Shown piece after piece: positions 33,256 to 45,795 of a DNA stretch of 64,000 nt. Positions within the stretch are counted from its first letter, which is position 1, and each line of letters begins with the position of its first letter. The position numbers were made by a program, and so were the translations under genes. Source of the stretch: Ottelia alismoides (Eukaryota; Streptophyta; Magnoliopsida; Alismatales; Hydrocharitaceae); NCBI GenBank assembly GCA_037367405.1, contig JAZKJV010007242.1, positions 558,001-622,000 of the forward strand, in the 5' to 3' direction. The notes beneath the pieces were generated by a model, which searched no databases, had not been told where the DNA came from, and saw only the letters and a program-made list of their open reading frames with translations.

Positions 33256-36200
33256 TGATAAGCACACGTCATCGTAGGTCTAAAGAGTCTGTCTCACACA
33301 AGGCGGAGACAACCGATGTCGATGCGGCGACCCACAATGAAGTGCATTTAATCAACAATTAACCCACAATCAAAGAATAAAACAATCGAGCTCAAAGGAA
33401 GTGTGAATTAATCTTTATTTACTCTACCATAAAATGTATAGGGAACAAGCATGTAGAGGTCGAACCACAGAGAGCAATACAAAAATGCATGCGCCTATAT
33501 GTGCATATCAGTCATCCTTGTGTGAAGTGGGTTTTTTTTTGTTTTTATTTTTATTTATTTATTTTTTATTTTTGGTTAATTAAAGATATATAATCTTTTT
33601 ATTTTATTTATAGTTATTATATTATATATATACATGGATAACGACAATATAATTAGATAATAATATATATATTTAGATATATATATATCTATATATACAT
33701 AAAGTGGTACTATAGTATCTACAAAAATACTTAAAATAATCACAAATTAAGGGGAAAAGTCTTTTTGGGGTTTTCATTATTTTTTTAATGTTTTTATGAT
33801 TTTTGGGGATTTTTCAAGGTGTTTTTGGTATTTTAAAATGCTGAAGTAAGGAAAAACAGTGGAAAAAGTGCTGGCTGTAAGTAAAATTGGATTTAAAAAT
33901 AGCAACCAGTAACCAAAATTTTTCACACTATTTTTCAAATAAAAGGAATAAAATAAGGAACATAAAGAATCTGAGTTTGTATTTTTTAGAGTTTTCCTTG
34001 TTTTTATATATTTTTTTGAAGTTTTTGAGTCTTTTTGACTTTTTAGGGTTTTTTCTTTTGAGATTTTTAATGGTTTTTGGACTGACACTAAAAAATGGTA
34101 AAACACGCAAAATATAATTTTTCTGGAATTTTTCAAAACGTTTTTATAATTTTTATGGGTTTTCTAATGCAAACAGCGAAATAAATGCATGTTTTTGATT
34201 TTTAATAAATGTGAAAATGCAAGAAAAATGCAATGTGAAAATATGGCGTGCAAGTACAAGTTACCAGGAGCTTAAGCCGATTTTTGTGGAATTTTTGGCA
34301 TTAATATGGCGCACAAAATAAATAGACAAACCATTCAAAAATTAAATGGCCTGGCAGGGGTATTTTTGCAAATAAAATAAACTCCAGGGGCATCAGTGCA
34401 AAAATACATACTGAAATAAACATTTATTTTAATTTTTAGAACTATTCTACAATATACAAAAACCGCCAGGGCATACATGCAAAATTTCACGCGCCTCACG
34501 TGGGACTGCACGTGAGGCGCTGAGGGACCAAAATGTAGATTCAAGAAAGTCAGTGGTCCTACTGCAAAATACACATTTTATTTACAACGTGCTATATATT
34601 TTACGGGATTAAAAATTAAATACAAAAATGGCAGGGGCTAGATGTGCAAATTACCCCCAAAAGGCGCTTCATCCGACGGCTGATCTTCGTTCACTTGACA
34701 CGTGGCGCCTCCACGTGCGCCGATGACGCTTCGTCGATGGGCGATGGAGATTAGATCTCGCGTGAGATCTGACGGTCGCTGCTTCGCTCCATCGGACGGC
34801 TGTGATCAAAACTGGGGCCTTCATCTCCATCCAACGGCGGAGAGCTGGCATGGAAGAACAGGGAAGAAGCCTCGCCGAGGCGAGCTTCCTCCGCTCAGAT
34901 CTTGCTCTCCGGCCGGTCTTCTTCATTCCTGAAGGTGCACAAAGCTTCCTGGCAGGGTTCTCTGACTGCTGGAGGTGTTGGATCGGTCGGAGGTACCCCG
35001 GAGCGCCACCACGAGCTCGGTGAAGAAATGGGGCTCCAGGTACCTCCGCCCGCTTGAAACTCGACTCCTGGTGCTTTATTGTGCACCTAACCTGCACAGA
35101 AAGAAAGAGGGGCTCGAGGGCGTCTCCCTCGACCCGGGGTTTGGGGTAGACGAACGGGGAAAGGTGGAGGGCGGCGAGGTCCGGCGAAGCGGAGGAGGAA
35201 GAACCTCGATTCGCAGAGCTGGGCGAGCTCTGGTTGATCTGAAGCATGGGTACGTGGAGAATACGTAGGGGAAGTAGATGAGGTGAAGCGAGGGTCGGAT
35301 AGCGTGCTGATCAGGGTAGAGAGGCTCGCCGGAGCTAAACTCCGGCGAACTTCGATCTTGGGCTAATCGAGCACCTGAGGCTCTACTGATTACTCTAAAA
35401 GCTAACTTACAAAGTAAAGACTAAAACTATGCTAAGAACGAGAAGAAATCAGCTCTTATACCTGGTTTGCGACCAGGGAGCAGGACCTCCGGCGACGCGG
35501 CGGCCGTGGGCGCTCCTTCGACTCCTCCGACCGTCTGAAGCTTCCAGGAGGACCCTCCTGTCACAAGGAACCTCGAAGGACTGGAATAGATGGTGGAAAA
35601 CGACTGAAAGGGAGGCCAAACTGGGGGAGGAGGTCGGGAGGTTTATTTATAAACAGGGTTTGCGCCCTTATTGGCCGGCGAATCTTGGTGAATCTGGGCT
35701 TTGTACAAGGAAGCATGGGGTGCGGCGTGATTCGTGGATGTACCAGGAACAATTTCCATGAAGGGTCTTATCACCCTCGAGCTACACAATTGGCGTGAAA
35801 AATCGGGGAAAAGGGGCTTCTCGTGACTTGTCAGAGGGGCGGTCCTTGGGTCTGAAGAGTTGACCCGAGGTCAACTCTGGGCGGCTTGCGATTGGTCCAC
35901 GGAGGCCGCTAGAAGACAAAACAGGCTGGAGGAATAAAGAATGAATTATTTAAGTTAATAAATGATTTTATTATTTTTCGAGTATAAAATAAAAAATCTT
36001 TATTGTTGTATGTAGTATTTTAATATGATTTTTATGAATTATTTTATTACGGTTTTATTATAATAATGTGTATATGTATGTATTTACATGTATTTTTGTG
36101 TATTTTATTTTTAAGAGTTTATTTACATTTTTAAATAAATGTGTATATGTATAGGTAAGTATACTTATAGGTATTTTACCTATATAAAATATATTTAATG

Positions 36201-37133
36201 TATTTTATTTATTTATTTATTTATTTGTTTTAGATTTGTATTTTTAATAACTAATATGTAATCTGAACATTTATAAAAGAATAAAAATACTTAAAGAATG
36301 TTCCCCTTTTTATTTATGTACATGCTTCACATAGGTATTTTGCCTATATCTTATACAGGCTTATTTTATTTCTCAATTTCTTTTTGGTTTTCTTTTAGTT
36401 TTAATATGTACAATTATTATATACATTATTCATAAGATTCTAAAAATATAATTTTGTAAGAATAACAAATATTGAATAAAATGAATATTTTAATCAGGTA
36501 CTATGTACAAGGAGGTCCAAAAACCTAACTTCCACAGATGGACTCCAAAAAAACATGAAACCAATTTTATAAAATAGTTCATGGAATGCTATATACAATT
36601 AAAGGTGAGTTTGGGTGATTTGGAGTTTTTATTTGCAAGATATGGGTCTATGAAGTTGAGATTTTTGCTTTTTATTCTGGGTATAAAATGTACACTGAGT
36701 ATTATTTTTGTGCAAACTCAATTTTGTATTTTTATTTATATTATTATCTACAATTTTTATGAACAAAATTTCTTTATTTGATGAATAAATAATTATGTAC
36801 AAAATAGGTGTCAAAAATGCAATAATGGAAGAATAAATAAATGAGGTATTTATTGTATTTTGGCCCTTATCTCCCCCTACTTTATTCCTTGTCGACCAAT
36901 TCCATGCTGGCCTTGGTCTCAGGGCTAGGGTCATAAAATATTTGCAATATTTTATTCCTTTTTCTTTTCTTCCCTTTATTCTATAATTTTGGCATTAAAA
37001 ACCTTATTTTATGTATAATTAATATAATAAATAATAGATGCTAATATGAACAAATTAATGCTATTTACATGCATTTGCTGGGGATTTTGAGGCCAAAATG
37101 ATAGAATAAAGGTGATGAAATGGAGATTCATCA
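33256..37133 (-). repeat. 5' LTR of the young Athila-like element
   Basis: 3878 bp. Apart from a 95-bp and a roughly 12-bp deletion near 36034-36115 and a few 1-4 bp indels, I saw about 25-30 substitutions against the 3' LTR. The minus-strand TATA box is at 35644-35651. Its inner end at 33256 lies two bases from the primer-binding site. Confidence 0.95.
35644..35651 (-). promoter_or_regulatory. 5' LTR TATA box driving the genomic transcript
   Basis: Same TATAAATA and context as in the 3' LTR. From here transcription would run through the R/U5 region, primer site, leader, gag and pol. Confidence 0.6.
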
Positions 37134-37138
37134 CTCGT
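37134..37138. repeat. Target-site duplication, right copy (CTCGT)
   Basis: Identical to 17756-17760. Confidence 0.95.
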
Positions 37139-39708
37139 CTCGACCTAATTTCTCCCATTTTTCTAGACGTGATCCGCCTCCCATTTACCCAAACCCCGAG
37201 CTCCGATTGCATCTCCTTGATCCGTGATTCACGCCCGCTCTTCTCTATAGGGATCCGTGCATCGGATAGCACGCCTGACTCCCATCTTTCCGGACCTTCA
37301 CTCCTATATAGCCTTGCCTCCAGACGCATTTTCACTCACCTTCGGCCACCGTCTTCGACTCCCAGGACCTCCACCTTATTGCCTTGAGTGACAGCAAGCC
37401 CTAGGAGGTGTTGCAGCGAGGATAGAGGCACCCTAGCCCCAGGTCCGGTGGTCATCGCCGCCACGCTCCGCCATCAGCGAGCTCAAGCCTCTGGAGGCAT
37501 CGCTCCATCGAGGCGAAGATTGTAGGAGATCCAACATCTCCCCCATAGACGATTCCATCCATCAGGTACCCCTGTTAGTGTCTTGATTAACGAGTAGATT
37601 CGATCTTTCATCTTTCGCTCCGCCAGCACCGCCCCAGTGGTCGGAGCTCCGCCACCTCATTTTAGCTGTATAGATAGGCGCACCGACTCATCGTCACCCT
37701 CCTTCCACGTTCTGATCACTTCGATCTTGGCTATCCGAGCCAAGATCGGGTTCGATCCCATCCGCCGCATCCGCTGGGACCCCCCTTCGCCAAATCACCC
37801 CGCTTCTCGTTGTTGTTTATTAAATAACCCATGCCGGAGTCTTCCTCTGAGCACGAGCTTTCCTTTGCAGGTGAATAAGCGCGAGTTACCCCCCATGAGT
37901 CGCATCTTGCATACCTCGCTGGAGTCGCCCAGGTCCTCCCTCCCTCGTCGAAGGATCGGACCGTTGGGAGCTTCATCGGCCACCACCACCCAATGCGGAA
38001 CATCACCGCGAGATGAACCCTCCTTCCCGATCTTTCATCGGATGCCCAGAGCACTTCCAGCTCGCCGGTGAAGTTTGCCCAGGAGGAGTTCATCCAGACC
38101 ATCTCTCCACCGTCGGATCGTGCCTCACTTCCAGACATCATCAGAGCCGTTCGTCGCCTACCACTAACAGGCCGTTAGATCCACGATCTGACGGCCACAT
38201 GCACCCCACGTTTGCCCTTGTGCCAGGACCGTCCGATCTGCTAGGAGGTACCATCAGAGCCACACGTCCACCAGCCACTCACCGCCTGACACATCACCCC
38301 TCACGCGACCCGCACACGCTTTGGCTGGGTAATTCGTGCCAGACCCCCTGCACTTTATTTCAGTTATTGTTTAGTCTATTAAATAACTTAGCACACTTGG
38401 ATAATTTGCATATCAGGACCTGCAGTTTATTGTATTTGCATTTCAGTCCTTATTTTGTGGATGCACGTGCTTCGATACGTGAGACTTTGGGCTTTTTGCA
38501 TGTTTAGGGCTTGGGTTTTATAACTGTTACGGATTGAAATTATATTTTGGATATTTGCATATATACCCCTGTGCGTGAATGAATTGGAACATGTGTTGAA
38601 ATTCGTGCGTATTTTACATTAAGTCCCCTATGTTTGCAGCACGTGTTTTTTTAGCTCCTAAAAACTATTTTTCTTACAAATAGGTCCCTATGTACCGTGC
38701 CTTGTTTATTTGTTGAATAAAATATCAAATCAACACCAAATTTGGTGAAATTTGGACACGTGGCTCCTGCCACTGTGTAAAAATTTCACTAATTTTTGGG
38801 ATATTTTTATTGTTGTTTGCTATTTTTAAAAATTCAAAAACACATCTTTTTGCTATTATTTGAATTAAAAAATCAATTAAAAATATTAAAAATCCTCCTA
38901 AATTCTAAAAAAATTAGGCAATGTTTGTTTTAGTATTTTCTTGCTTCAGTCCACATTTCACTTAATTTGGATCTATAAAATACCTAAAAATTGAAAAACC
39001 CTAAAACCCTTATAAAAATCATTAAAAAATCTAAAAAATAAAAAATGCAATTTCTTTACTCGTAGCTTATTTTTTATTTGTAGTTTCATGTAAAATTGTC
39101 TCCAGATTTTTATAGGCTATTTACCTATTTTTAAATAGTCTTTCAAATCTGGCTGCACAATAGCCTTCTACTTTTCGCCTTTTCTTATTTTTAGCAAATC
39201 AAATAAAAAAAATAAAATTCTGAGAAAATTACCAAAAATACTTAAAAAATATAAAACCCAAAAATATTTTTATTATATTTTTTGGAGTTAATTTGTGTGG
39301 TTTAATAATTAGTTGTTTGTGCCTTCTTCTAGCTTTTTCCTTATTTTCTTCACAATTAAAAATACAAAAAAATTAAAAATCATAAAAATCCACCAAAAAT
39401 AATTTATCCTTTTCTTTGATTTTTAGACTACTTTTAGGCCACTTGGTCAATCCGTGCTCCTTGTGTTCGACCCTGGACGCTATACCAGGTTAAATAAATA
39501 GCGCGACCGCTTATTCGGCTTTTGGCTGATTATTCCTTTTGGTGGTCTATTTTTCTTGTTGAGTCTGATTCAAGCGATTGAGGTCGCAACGACCCTTGAT
39601 ATTTATCTCCCTTAGTCGCTCAATTTTTCGGCTCATCCACGAAGCCTGGAGTGTTCCTCTGTGATATGGAGTGATTCCCATCGTTTCACAACGAGGAGAG
39701 AGGATGTT
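37134..39708 (+). mobile_element. 3' part of the plus-strand Athila-like LTR
   Basis: Continues 16902-17760 after the young element. It has a TATA-like CTATATAG at 37303-37310, then a GC-rich block (37300-38300) and an AT-rich part. A GTTCGACCCTGG word near 39467 usually lies about 200 bp from an LTR end in this window. The exact end, somewhere between 39630 and 39708, could not be fixed because no matching target duplication was found. Confidence 0.55.
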
Positions 39709-39750
39709 TGATGTGATTCACCCCATCACGGGAACTTTTCCGACGATATT
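39709..39750 (+). mobile_element. Possible start of the second element's 5' LTR
   Basis: TGATGTGATTCACCCCATCA resembles the start of the 3' LTR at 58886. The sequence after the next insertion (44226 onward, ATATTGCATAATTAGCATTC) continues it as in the 3' LTR. The alignment is short, so confidence is limited. Confidence 0.4.
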
Positions 39751-41100
39751 TGATGAATCTGTGATTCGTCACATTAAAAGATGAAAATAAAGCTTCGTTC
39801 CCAAGTAATTAGCTGCACTTCATCACTTATTCTGCATTTTTAGCATTCATGCACTTAGAATTAATAACTGCGTTTTAATATGCATAGTTGCATTCATAAT
39901 CATCTTTATATTTTTATCTAACTTCATGCCTTTTAACTAATTCGTAATAACTCCAATTGACCTAAAACTAGCTTCGTTGTATACATATTACTAATAAGTT
40001 TAAAGGAAAAATATAAAAACTAACTCAAATAATTGGCTCGTGAGACAAAACTCCAATTTCAGATTAGATAGACTAAAACACTCAGTTCTCCCTCATACAG
40101 TGTCCGATTTAGGTCTACTCACTTCAAAAATAATACATATTCAAAGACATTCAAAATAAGATCAGTTTCATAAAAAATGGAGCTCATATGTGAAAGTTGG
40201 GTTTTGGTCCTCTTTTACGCATTTTATCTTTTACCTGATTTTGACCTTTAATTTTATGTACATAATTAAGCCCTTTTCTTCTATTTCCTTTTCATCTATA
40301 TTCTTTCATGAAAGTTTTGATAAAATTCACGAAAATCTAGATTCAAAATGAGACTAACATTAAAGAAACTGACCGAGTCTGAGTGTCCTTTGTGAGTTTG
40401 TACATTTATCTTCCATTTTCTTCCTTATTTTATTTCCCTATTTTTTATTTATTAAAAATCCAAAAAATATATTAATGCGTAAATATTATCTTTAATTTTA
40501 TCATAATTTCTTTCGATTTTTTTCTCTTAACTAAAAATCCAAAAAAATATAAAACGTAAAAATCAAGGTATTTTATGTACATAGAATACCAGAAAATATC
40601 ATTTTGCACAGACGATATTTTTTTCTCTTGATCTCTTCATAAAAGTTTTAAATCTCATCGGGATGAGCAATTTTCGTGTTTTTAGCATTTTTCGATCTGA
40701 GGTCGTTTGCTATTTCTTTCCTATTTATCTTTGGATTTATTTTTTTTTGAATTTTCTAGGAGTGACACATGGCAGCTCCAGGAGCCACTGCATGTCACCC
40801 ATTTTTGGTATTTATTTATTTATATTTGTTTATTATAAAATTAATTAAGAAAATAAATTAATAATAAAAAATAAAAATAAATAAAAAATAAAAATCCCAT
40901 TATCATCTCCGGTCAAACCCCTCCCCGTCCTCTTGTTTCTCTCCACAACCTCCACACCCTATCTCACTGCCTCCTGCGACGGCCGTCGCACCGCAACCAA
41001 TGCTCCACAACCATCTCCCTCATCTCCATTTTCCTCATTGCCGATTCCTATATAAGATCCATCGAGGCTTCGAGAGCCGCCATCCGCGATTGCCTCCGCA

Positions 41101-41142
41101 AGAGAGAGAGAGAGAGAGGGAGAGAGAGAGAGAGAGAGGGAG
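41101..41142. repeat. (GA)n microsatellite
   Basis: An AGAGAG tract broken by two GGGAG units, about 50 bp downstream of the TATA box of the solo LTR, a position in the presumed transcript leader. Confidence 0.85.
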
Positions 41143-42890
41143 AAGAAGCCTGTGACAGGGGCTATCCGGCGACGATCCTCATACTAGGCTAGATCAACTC
41201 CAGCTTTCCACGACTCCGCCGCTGTGGTTGAAGCGAGGACTAGGTGAGGGCCATCACCCACCTCAACCTAGTGACTATCCCGTTCACCTTCTATTTCCAC
41301 TTCCTCTATTTTTCAGTAATTCCTTTGTTATTCAATTCCACCTTCAAACCACCTGCAACATCTCCACCGATTATCGTTGAGCACCACCTGTGTAGACCAC
41401 CGCCACCGCCGCAACTCCATTGCATCCTCGCCGCTGCACTCCAGTGCCAACTGCCTTCATCAATTAGAGGCGATTCCTCCTCGAGCCTTCAGGAGCTAGA
41501 TGTCTACACATCACCATCTCCGCCTTCACGTGATGCCTGCTGCGAACAGGTCCATCTCATCGACTTCACCGTGTGCACCACTTGCCTCCACCTAGTGACA
41601 TGGCCTTCCTTCTACTTCATCGTCAAGCTACAACCAGCCATCGTGTCCCTCGCATGAGCACTTGCTGCAGCTGCGGAAACTCGCTACCCTTCACCGCATG
41701 TCTGGAGCTTCATTGTCTAGCTACAACCCACCTTCACGGGCCCCTACCGCTCCGCCTTCGAAGGTCAGAGCCCCTTTAAAGGCATCCAGCACCTGCGCCA
41801 CACCAGCCGTCGTGCCTTGGCCGGGTGCCTCCAACTACATACGCTCCACTCCTCCCTTCCGTTGTGAAGACCAAGGCCCACTTCACGTGCTCTGCATACG
41901 TGAGAGGAGTTCAATTTACAACAAAGCCCCCGCATGTGCAACGTATCTCCAGAGAGGCCCCTCCATTCCATGGTCATGTGAGGCACACATGACCTCTAGA
42001 AATATTGCATGGATACTCTCCAAGGCATATGTAACAACATTTAGTCCCCTAACTGCATATTTTATGTTATTTATTTACGAATAGATCCATGTGTTCTATA
42101 ATCATTTTGAACATATACATTACATCATTTTATTATTCTAAAAATAACATCTTGTTCTAGCATTTGTTCTTAACATTGTGACATTGGCTTCATATTTTTT
42201 ATCATCTGTGATTATTTAATAGTTACTATTCTTGTGGAAATTTATATATTTTACCCATCCAGTGCTTAGAACTTTATAATTAATTAACCATAGTCTCAAA
42301 AGTTGCCAAAAATTCACGGATCACACATTTAATTTCCTATTACGTTGTGCCAAAAAAGAATTGCATTTGTATGCATATTTTGCTCTACAAAAATTATTTT
42401 GTGCATTTCACTAATGAATTTTTTATAGGTATTAAATTCAACATTTTATGGGTCTAATATTTTTTGAGATATCTTATCTAGTGATATATCTTAGATAATT
42501 AATTATTTCTTGAAATAAGTAGATTTAATATATATTATAACTGATTATTGAAAATCTCATTATCTGCATTCATAAATTCATTATTTATTCATCTTGCATT
42601 CCAAAATTCCATTACAATGTGTTCATTTCATCATCATTTACATCTCGAACAAGTTTAAGAATTTTTCGAACTTAATTTGATCATAAATTTCATTTTATCC
42701 CTTAAATTTGCCTGAATTTGCATTTTACTGTTAATTGCATAAACAATTATAAAAAATACTTCTTGAAAACCTAACTTCGAGAGCGACTAAAAACCAACCT
42801 AAGGAGACATTTGCCTCCTTGAGTTCGACCTTGTACTTATCAAGTAAACAAAATGAATTGATCGCTCGCTTTAAATATACATTAATTAAA

Positions 42891-44025
42891 GGGTTTTTAT
42901 CACTTGTGCCCCTCCGAGATATCGCAATATCAGTTATGCCCCTATCTTTTTGGTAATATCAGTTGTGCCCCTCACTTCTTGCTAATTATCACTTGTGCCT
43001 CTCGGGTTAGTGACCGTCCATAACCAACACAAACGGATGTTAACTTCAAGGACACAGATGGACAGAAAAGTCCTCCTCCTCACCCGTCTTCTTCCTCCCT
43101 TCTCTTCCTCCTCTCCCATCTTCTTCCTCTTCCTCCTCCACAGCTCCTCCCTGCTCCTCCTTGAGCTCTCCTGCAGCGTCCACCTTCCTACCCACCTCCG
43201 TTCCCCTCCTCCTCCTCATCCCCCTCCTTCGCCCCTCGCACCTCCCCCCTCTGCCCCCCGCACCTCCTTTCCGGTTCCAGCACCCCACTCCGCCCCCCGC
43301 ACTGCCCTCCGTACCTCCGTTCCGATCCCAGCACCCCCCTCTGCCCTTTGCACCTCCCCCCTCTGCCCCTCTGCCCTCGCACCTCCCCCCTCCCCCCCGC
43401 ACTACCCCCCCGTACCTCCCTTCCGGTCCCAACTCCCCTCGTCGCCCTCTCCCTTTGCGCCTCCCCGATGGCGGAGCACGGCTGGAGGGTGGCTGCCACT
43501 GTCGTACCGGCTTACGGCGGTGTGAGGAGAGGTATGTCAATGAGCGGGGGAGACGTGGACGATGATGATTGATCCGATGCTCTGGAGCTTGAATGGGTTC
43601 CTCCTCGTCAATAGCACGAAGGCCTGGTTCGATCACGGTTGAGCAAGGCGATGGCAAATGGTAGGGTGGAAAGCGACAAGGAAGGGCCTCAAGGCGGGCT
43701 AGGTCCACGACGGACGGTTGCTGGCGGCGTTGGGCTTGAAGCCCTAGTGGGTTCTACCATTGAGGAGAAGCCCCAAATTCGGTTCTCTAGGTTCGATTCT
43801 CGACTAAATGGATGAAGAAGAAGATGACGAACACGTGTGGACAATAATACCCCTCTTAATTGCACTAAGGTTTGAAAAAACCATGGTTAAGTCAACTCAT
43901 TGACGTGACGGAAGGGTACAAGTGATAACGGAGAAAGAAATGAGGGGAACAACTGATATTACCAAAAAGATAGGGGCATAACTGATATTGCAATATCTCG
44001 GAGGGGCACAAGTGATAAAAACCCC
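42891..44025. mobile_element. Non-autonomous Mutator-like element, Pack-MULE candidate
   Basis: Long terminal inverted repeats of about 95 bp run from GGGTTTTTATCACTTGTGCC at the left, against the reverse complement at the right end, with few differences. The 9-bp flanks TTAATTAAA (42882-42890 and 44026-44034) are identical. Long inverted repeats with a 9-bp duplication are diagnostic of Mutator-like elements. The interior (43060-43840) is strikingly GC- and C-rich, unlike the AT-rich host LTR, and encodes no transposase, so it may be captured host DNA. Confidence 0.88.
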
Positions 44026-44257
44026 TTAATTAAAATAGTAGTCATTTTGATTAACCCTTAATTTCCCGACTGCAGCGAGACATATTTTTATCGTCAATTT
44101 GATTAAATTAAAAGGTAATTTTCACAGTTCATCAGTCTTCTGCTCCCTGCCACATCAAGCTGGTGAACTGCTTCTTTCTTTATATTTTATTCGGTAAATT
44201 ACAATTTGGGTCCCCATTTTCACCAATATTGCATAATTAGCATTCATGCATGCATTG

Positions 44258-45795
44258 TGATGATTACAATATATAGTGATATAAGATGATGAAATTGTGC
44301 GAAGAACAACCTCATTATTTGACATATAATCTTCAATCTTGCATAATCCACATGTTATTTATTCCATACATATATCAAGAGAAAACTTATTAATTACACA
44401 GAATCAATAAAATCACAGAATATAATCGACACATTCATGATTTTGCTTTCAGATAAATTATTCCCAATAAACTCTACTATATGGTTATATGATGGGAAGT
44501 ATTATTTTTACCAAAGTTGATGATCATCATAGTTAATTCATCACCTTGAAGAAATTCCTTTTACTCTAAAAAAATCTCAAAAAGAATTAAAAATGTCTTG
44601 TAGTTTAAATAAACAACTAGCACATTGATGGCCCTACATTTCTTTGAACATTTTATGTTAGCCAGAAAAGAGAGGGAGGTTAGTATAAAAACTCTATTCT
44701 TTATTCTCATATAATGAGCCACCAACGTGTAGTGCATTTCCCATGCAAAGGGAAAGGCCACCCATGCATTCTCTTCCCATGCACGTGGGTGGCCCTTCCC
44801 AAAAGAAACATTAATGCCCTTTAATTTTTGTTGTGCAGGTACAACCATCCAAGCCATGGCGGCCTAGCGCACCTGCATTCTCTTCTCTCTTGGAGCCCAG
44901 TGCACCCCCGATGTCCCTCTCTTCTTCTAGCCTCGATCTTCCCTTGCTCTGACTCTCCCTCGCCTGGAGTCCCCACGCGATTTGCGGCCAGCAGTCCACC
45001 TTGTGCGGCCTACAGATCCGGCCCGCACTGCTGCGACGCATCACTTTTTCTCTCTCCAGCCTGTGCTGCTGCGTACGGACTCCATCTTCAGCCTGCATTG
45101 CTGGGCGCACCTCTACCATCCACCACCAGGACGCAGGTCGCATTGCCGCCATCCATTCCATTCTCTACAGCTTTGCATCGCCTCGTGTGGTGTCACCGTG
45201 TGATTCCGAGATGCGCATCATCTTCGACGACAACGCTGCACACTTCCTCTCTTCGGTTCTTCTACCATTGGCTGCGAGATCTTATTATGTTCTAATTTTA
45301 GTTCACTAATATTAATCTTCTTGCCTTCATACTACCAAAAACATTTGCTGCAACAAATTTGTCTGTTATTTTACTCCTTTTTCTGGAAAAGAAATTGCAA
45401 ATTCAAGTCATTCCTTGTTTCATAATTACATTGTAATGAGACCATAGAACTTCGTTGAGTTTATTACATTAAAGTTTTATAAACTTTAGATCATAATATT
45501 TCCATGAATGTTGCTCGTTACTAATCATGCTTATCTAGTTCTGTTTAAGGTATGTTCATGTCCTTGAGTTGGAGAACATCATTGTCTATCTTTGCAAGTT
45601 TGAAGTTGAAAATTTACTTAAACTTTTCTAGAAAATTTTGCGACCTTGCCTAGTCCTTGTGGTTCGACCCTCTACTTGCCATATGCATTTTATTGCGCTC
45701 GTAGTTGCATTTTTATTTGTTTGACAACGCTTTATCGTGGGAAAGCAACGACTCAATTAATTCATCATTTTAAACCGCGAAAAATCGCTTCAACA
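44258..45795 (+). mobile_element. Solo LTR, 1,538 bp
   Basis: TGATGATTAC...TTCAACA is flanked by CATTG at 44253-44257 and 45796-45800. The 3' LTR of the host element shows the unoccupied site (GCATGCAGTGATAAC near 58985). It has a TATA box (TATAAAA) at 44684-44690, a GC-rich block after it, and GTTCGACCCTC near 45662. Confidence 0.87.

Larger units (their letters stand above)
17761..37133 (-). mobile_element. Complete Athila-like Ty3/gypsy LTR retrotransposon, 19,373 bp
   Basis: The element lies on the minus strand. Its structure from its own 5' end is: 5' LTR 33256-37133; tRNA-Asp primer site 33236-33253; leader to about 30894; gag 30893-28404; pol 28443-24493; hairpin array 24419-24069; non-coding 3' region; polypurine tract 21758-21747; 3' LTR 17761-21746. 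The target duplication is perfect: CTCGT at 17756-17760 and 37134-37138. The RT wording, the tRNA-Asp site, the single RNase H and the lack of a chromodomain place it in the non-chromoviral Athila group. Both ORFs are open and the LTRs differ by under about 1% apart from a few indels, so insertion was recent and competence is plausible. No env-like ORF is present. It sits inside a related LTR of opposite orientation. Confidence 0.95.
39751..44225 (+). mobile_element. Solo LTR, Athila-like, 4.5 kb with a nested DNA transposon
   Basis: It starts TGATGAATCTGTGATTCGTC and ends TTTTCACCA. The flanks are ATATT at 39746-39750 and 44226-44230, a perfect 5-bp duplication. It has a TATA box (TATATAA) at 41049-41055 and a GC-rich, (GA)n-containing block after it. 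A GTTCGACC word lies at 42826. It is interrupted at 42891-44025 by a Mutator-like element; without that it is about 3.3 kb. No internal retroelement sequence is present. Confidence 0.82.

Noticed and set aside
39467..39700. Primer-binding site for an element following the LTR ending near 39.7 kb
   Set aside because: No TGGCGCC or TGGTATCAGAG motif was found there. The LTR may be solo or truncated.
43046..43708. 220-codon minus-strand ORF in the Mutator-like element
   Set aside because: Low-complexity Gly/Arg/Glu run from C-rich DNA with matching open frames on the other strand. It is treated as transposon cargo, not as a gene.
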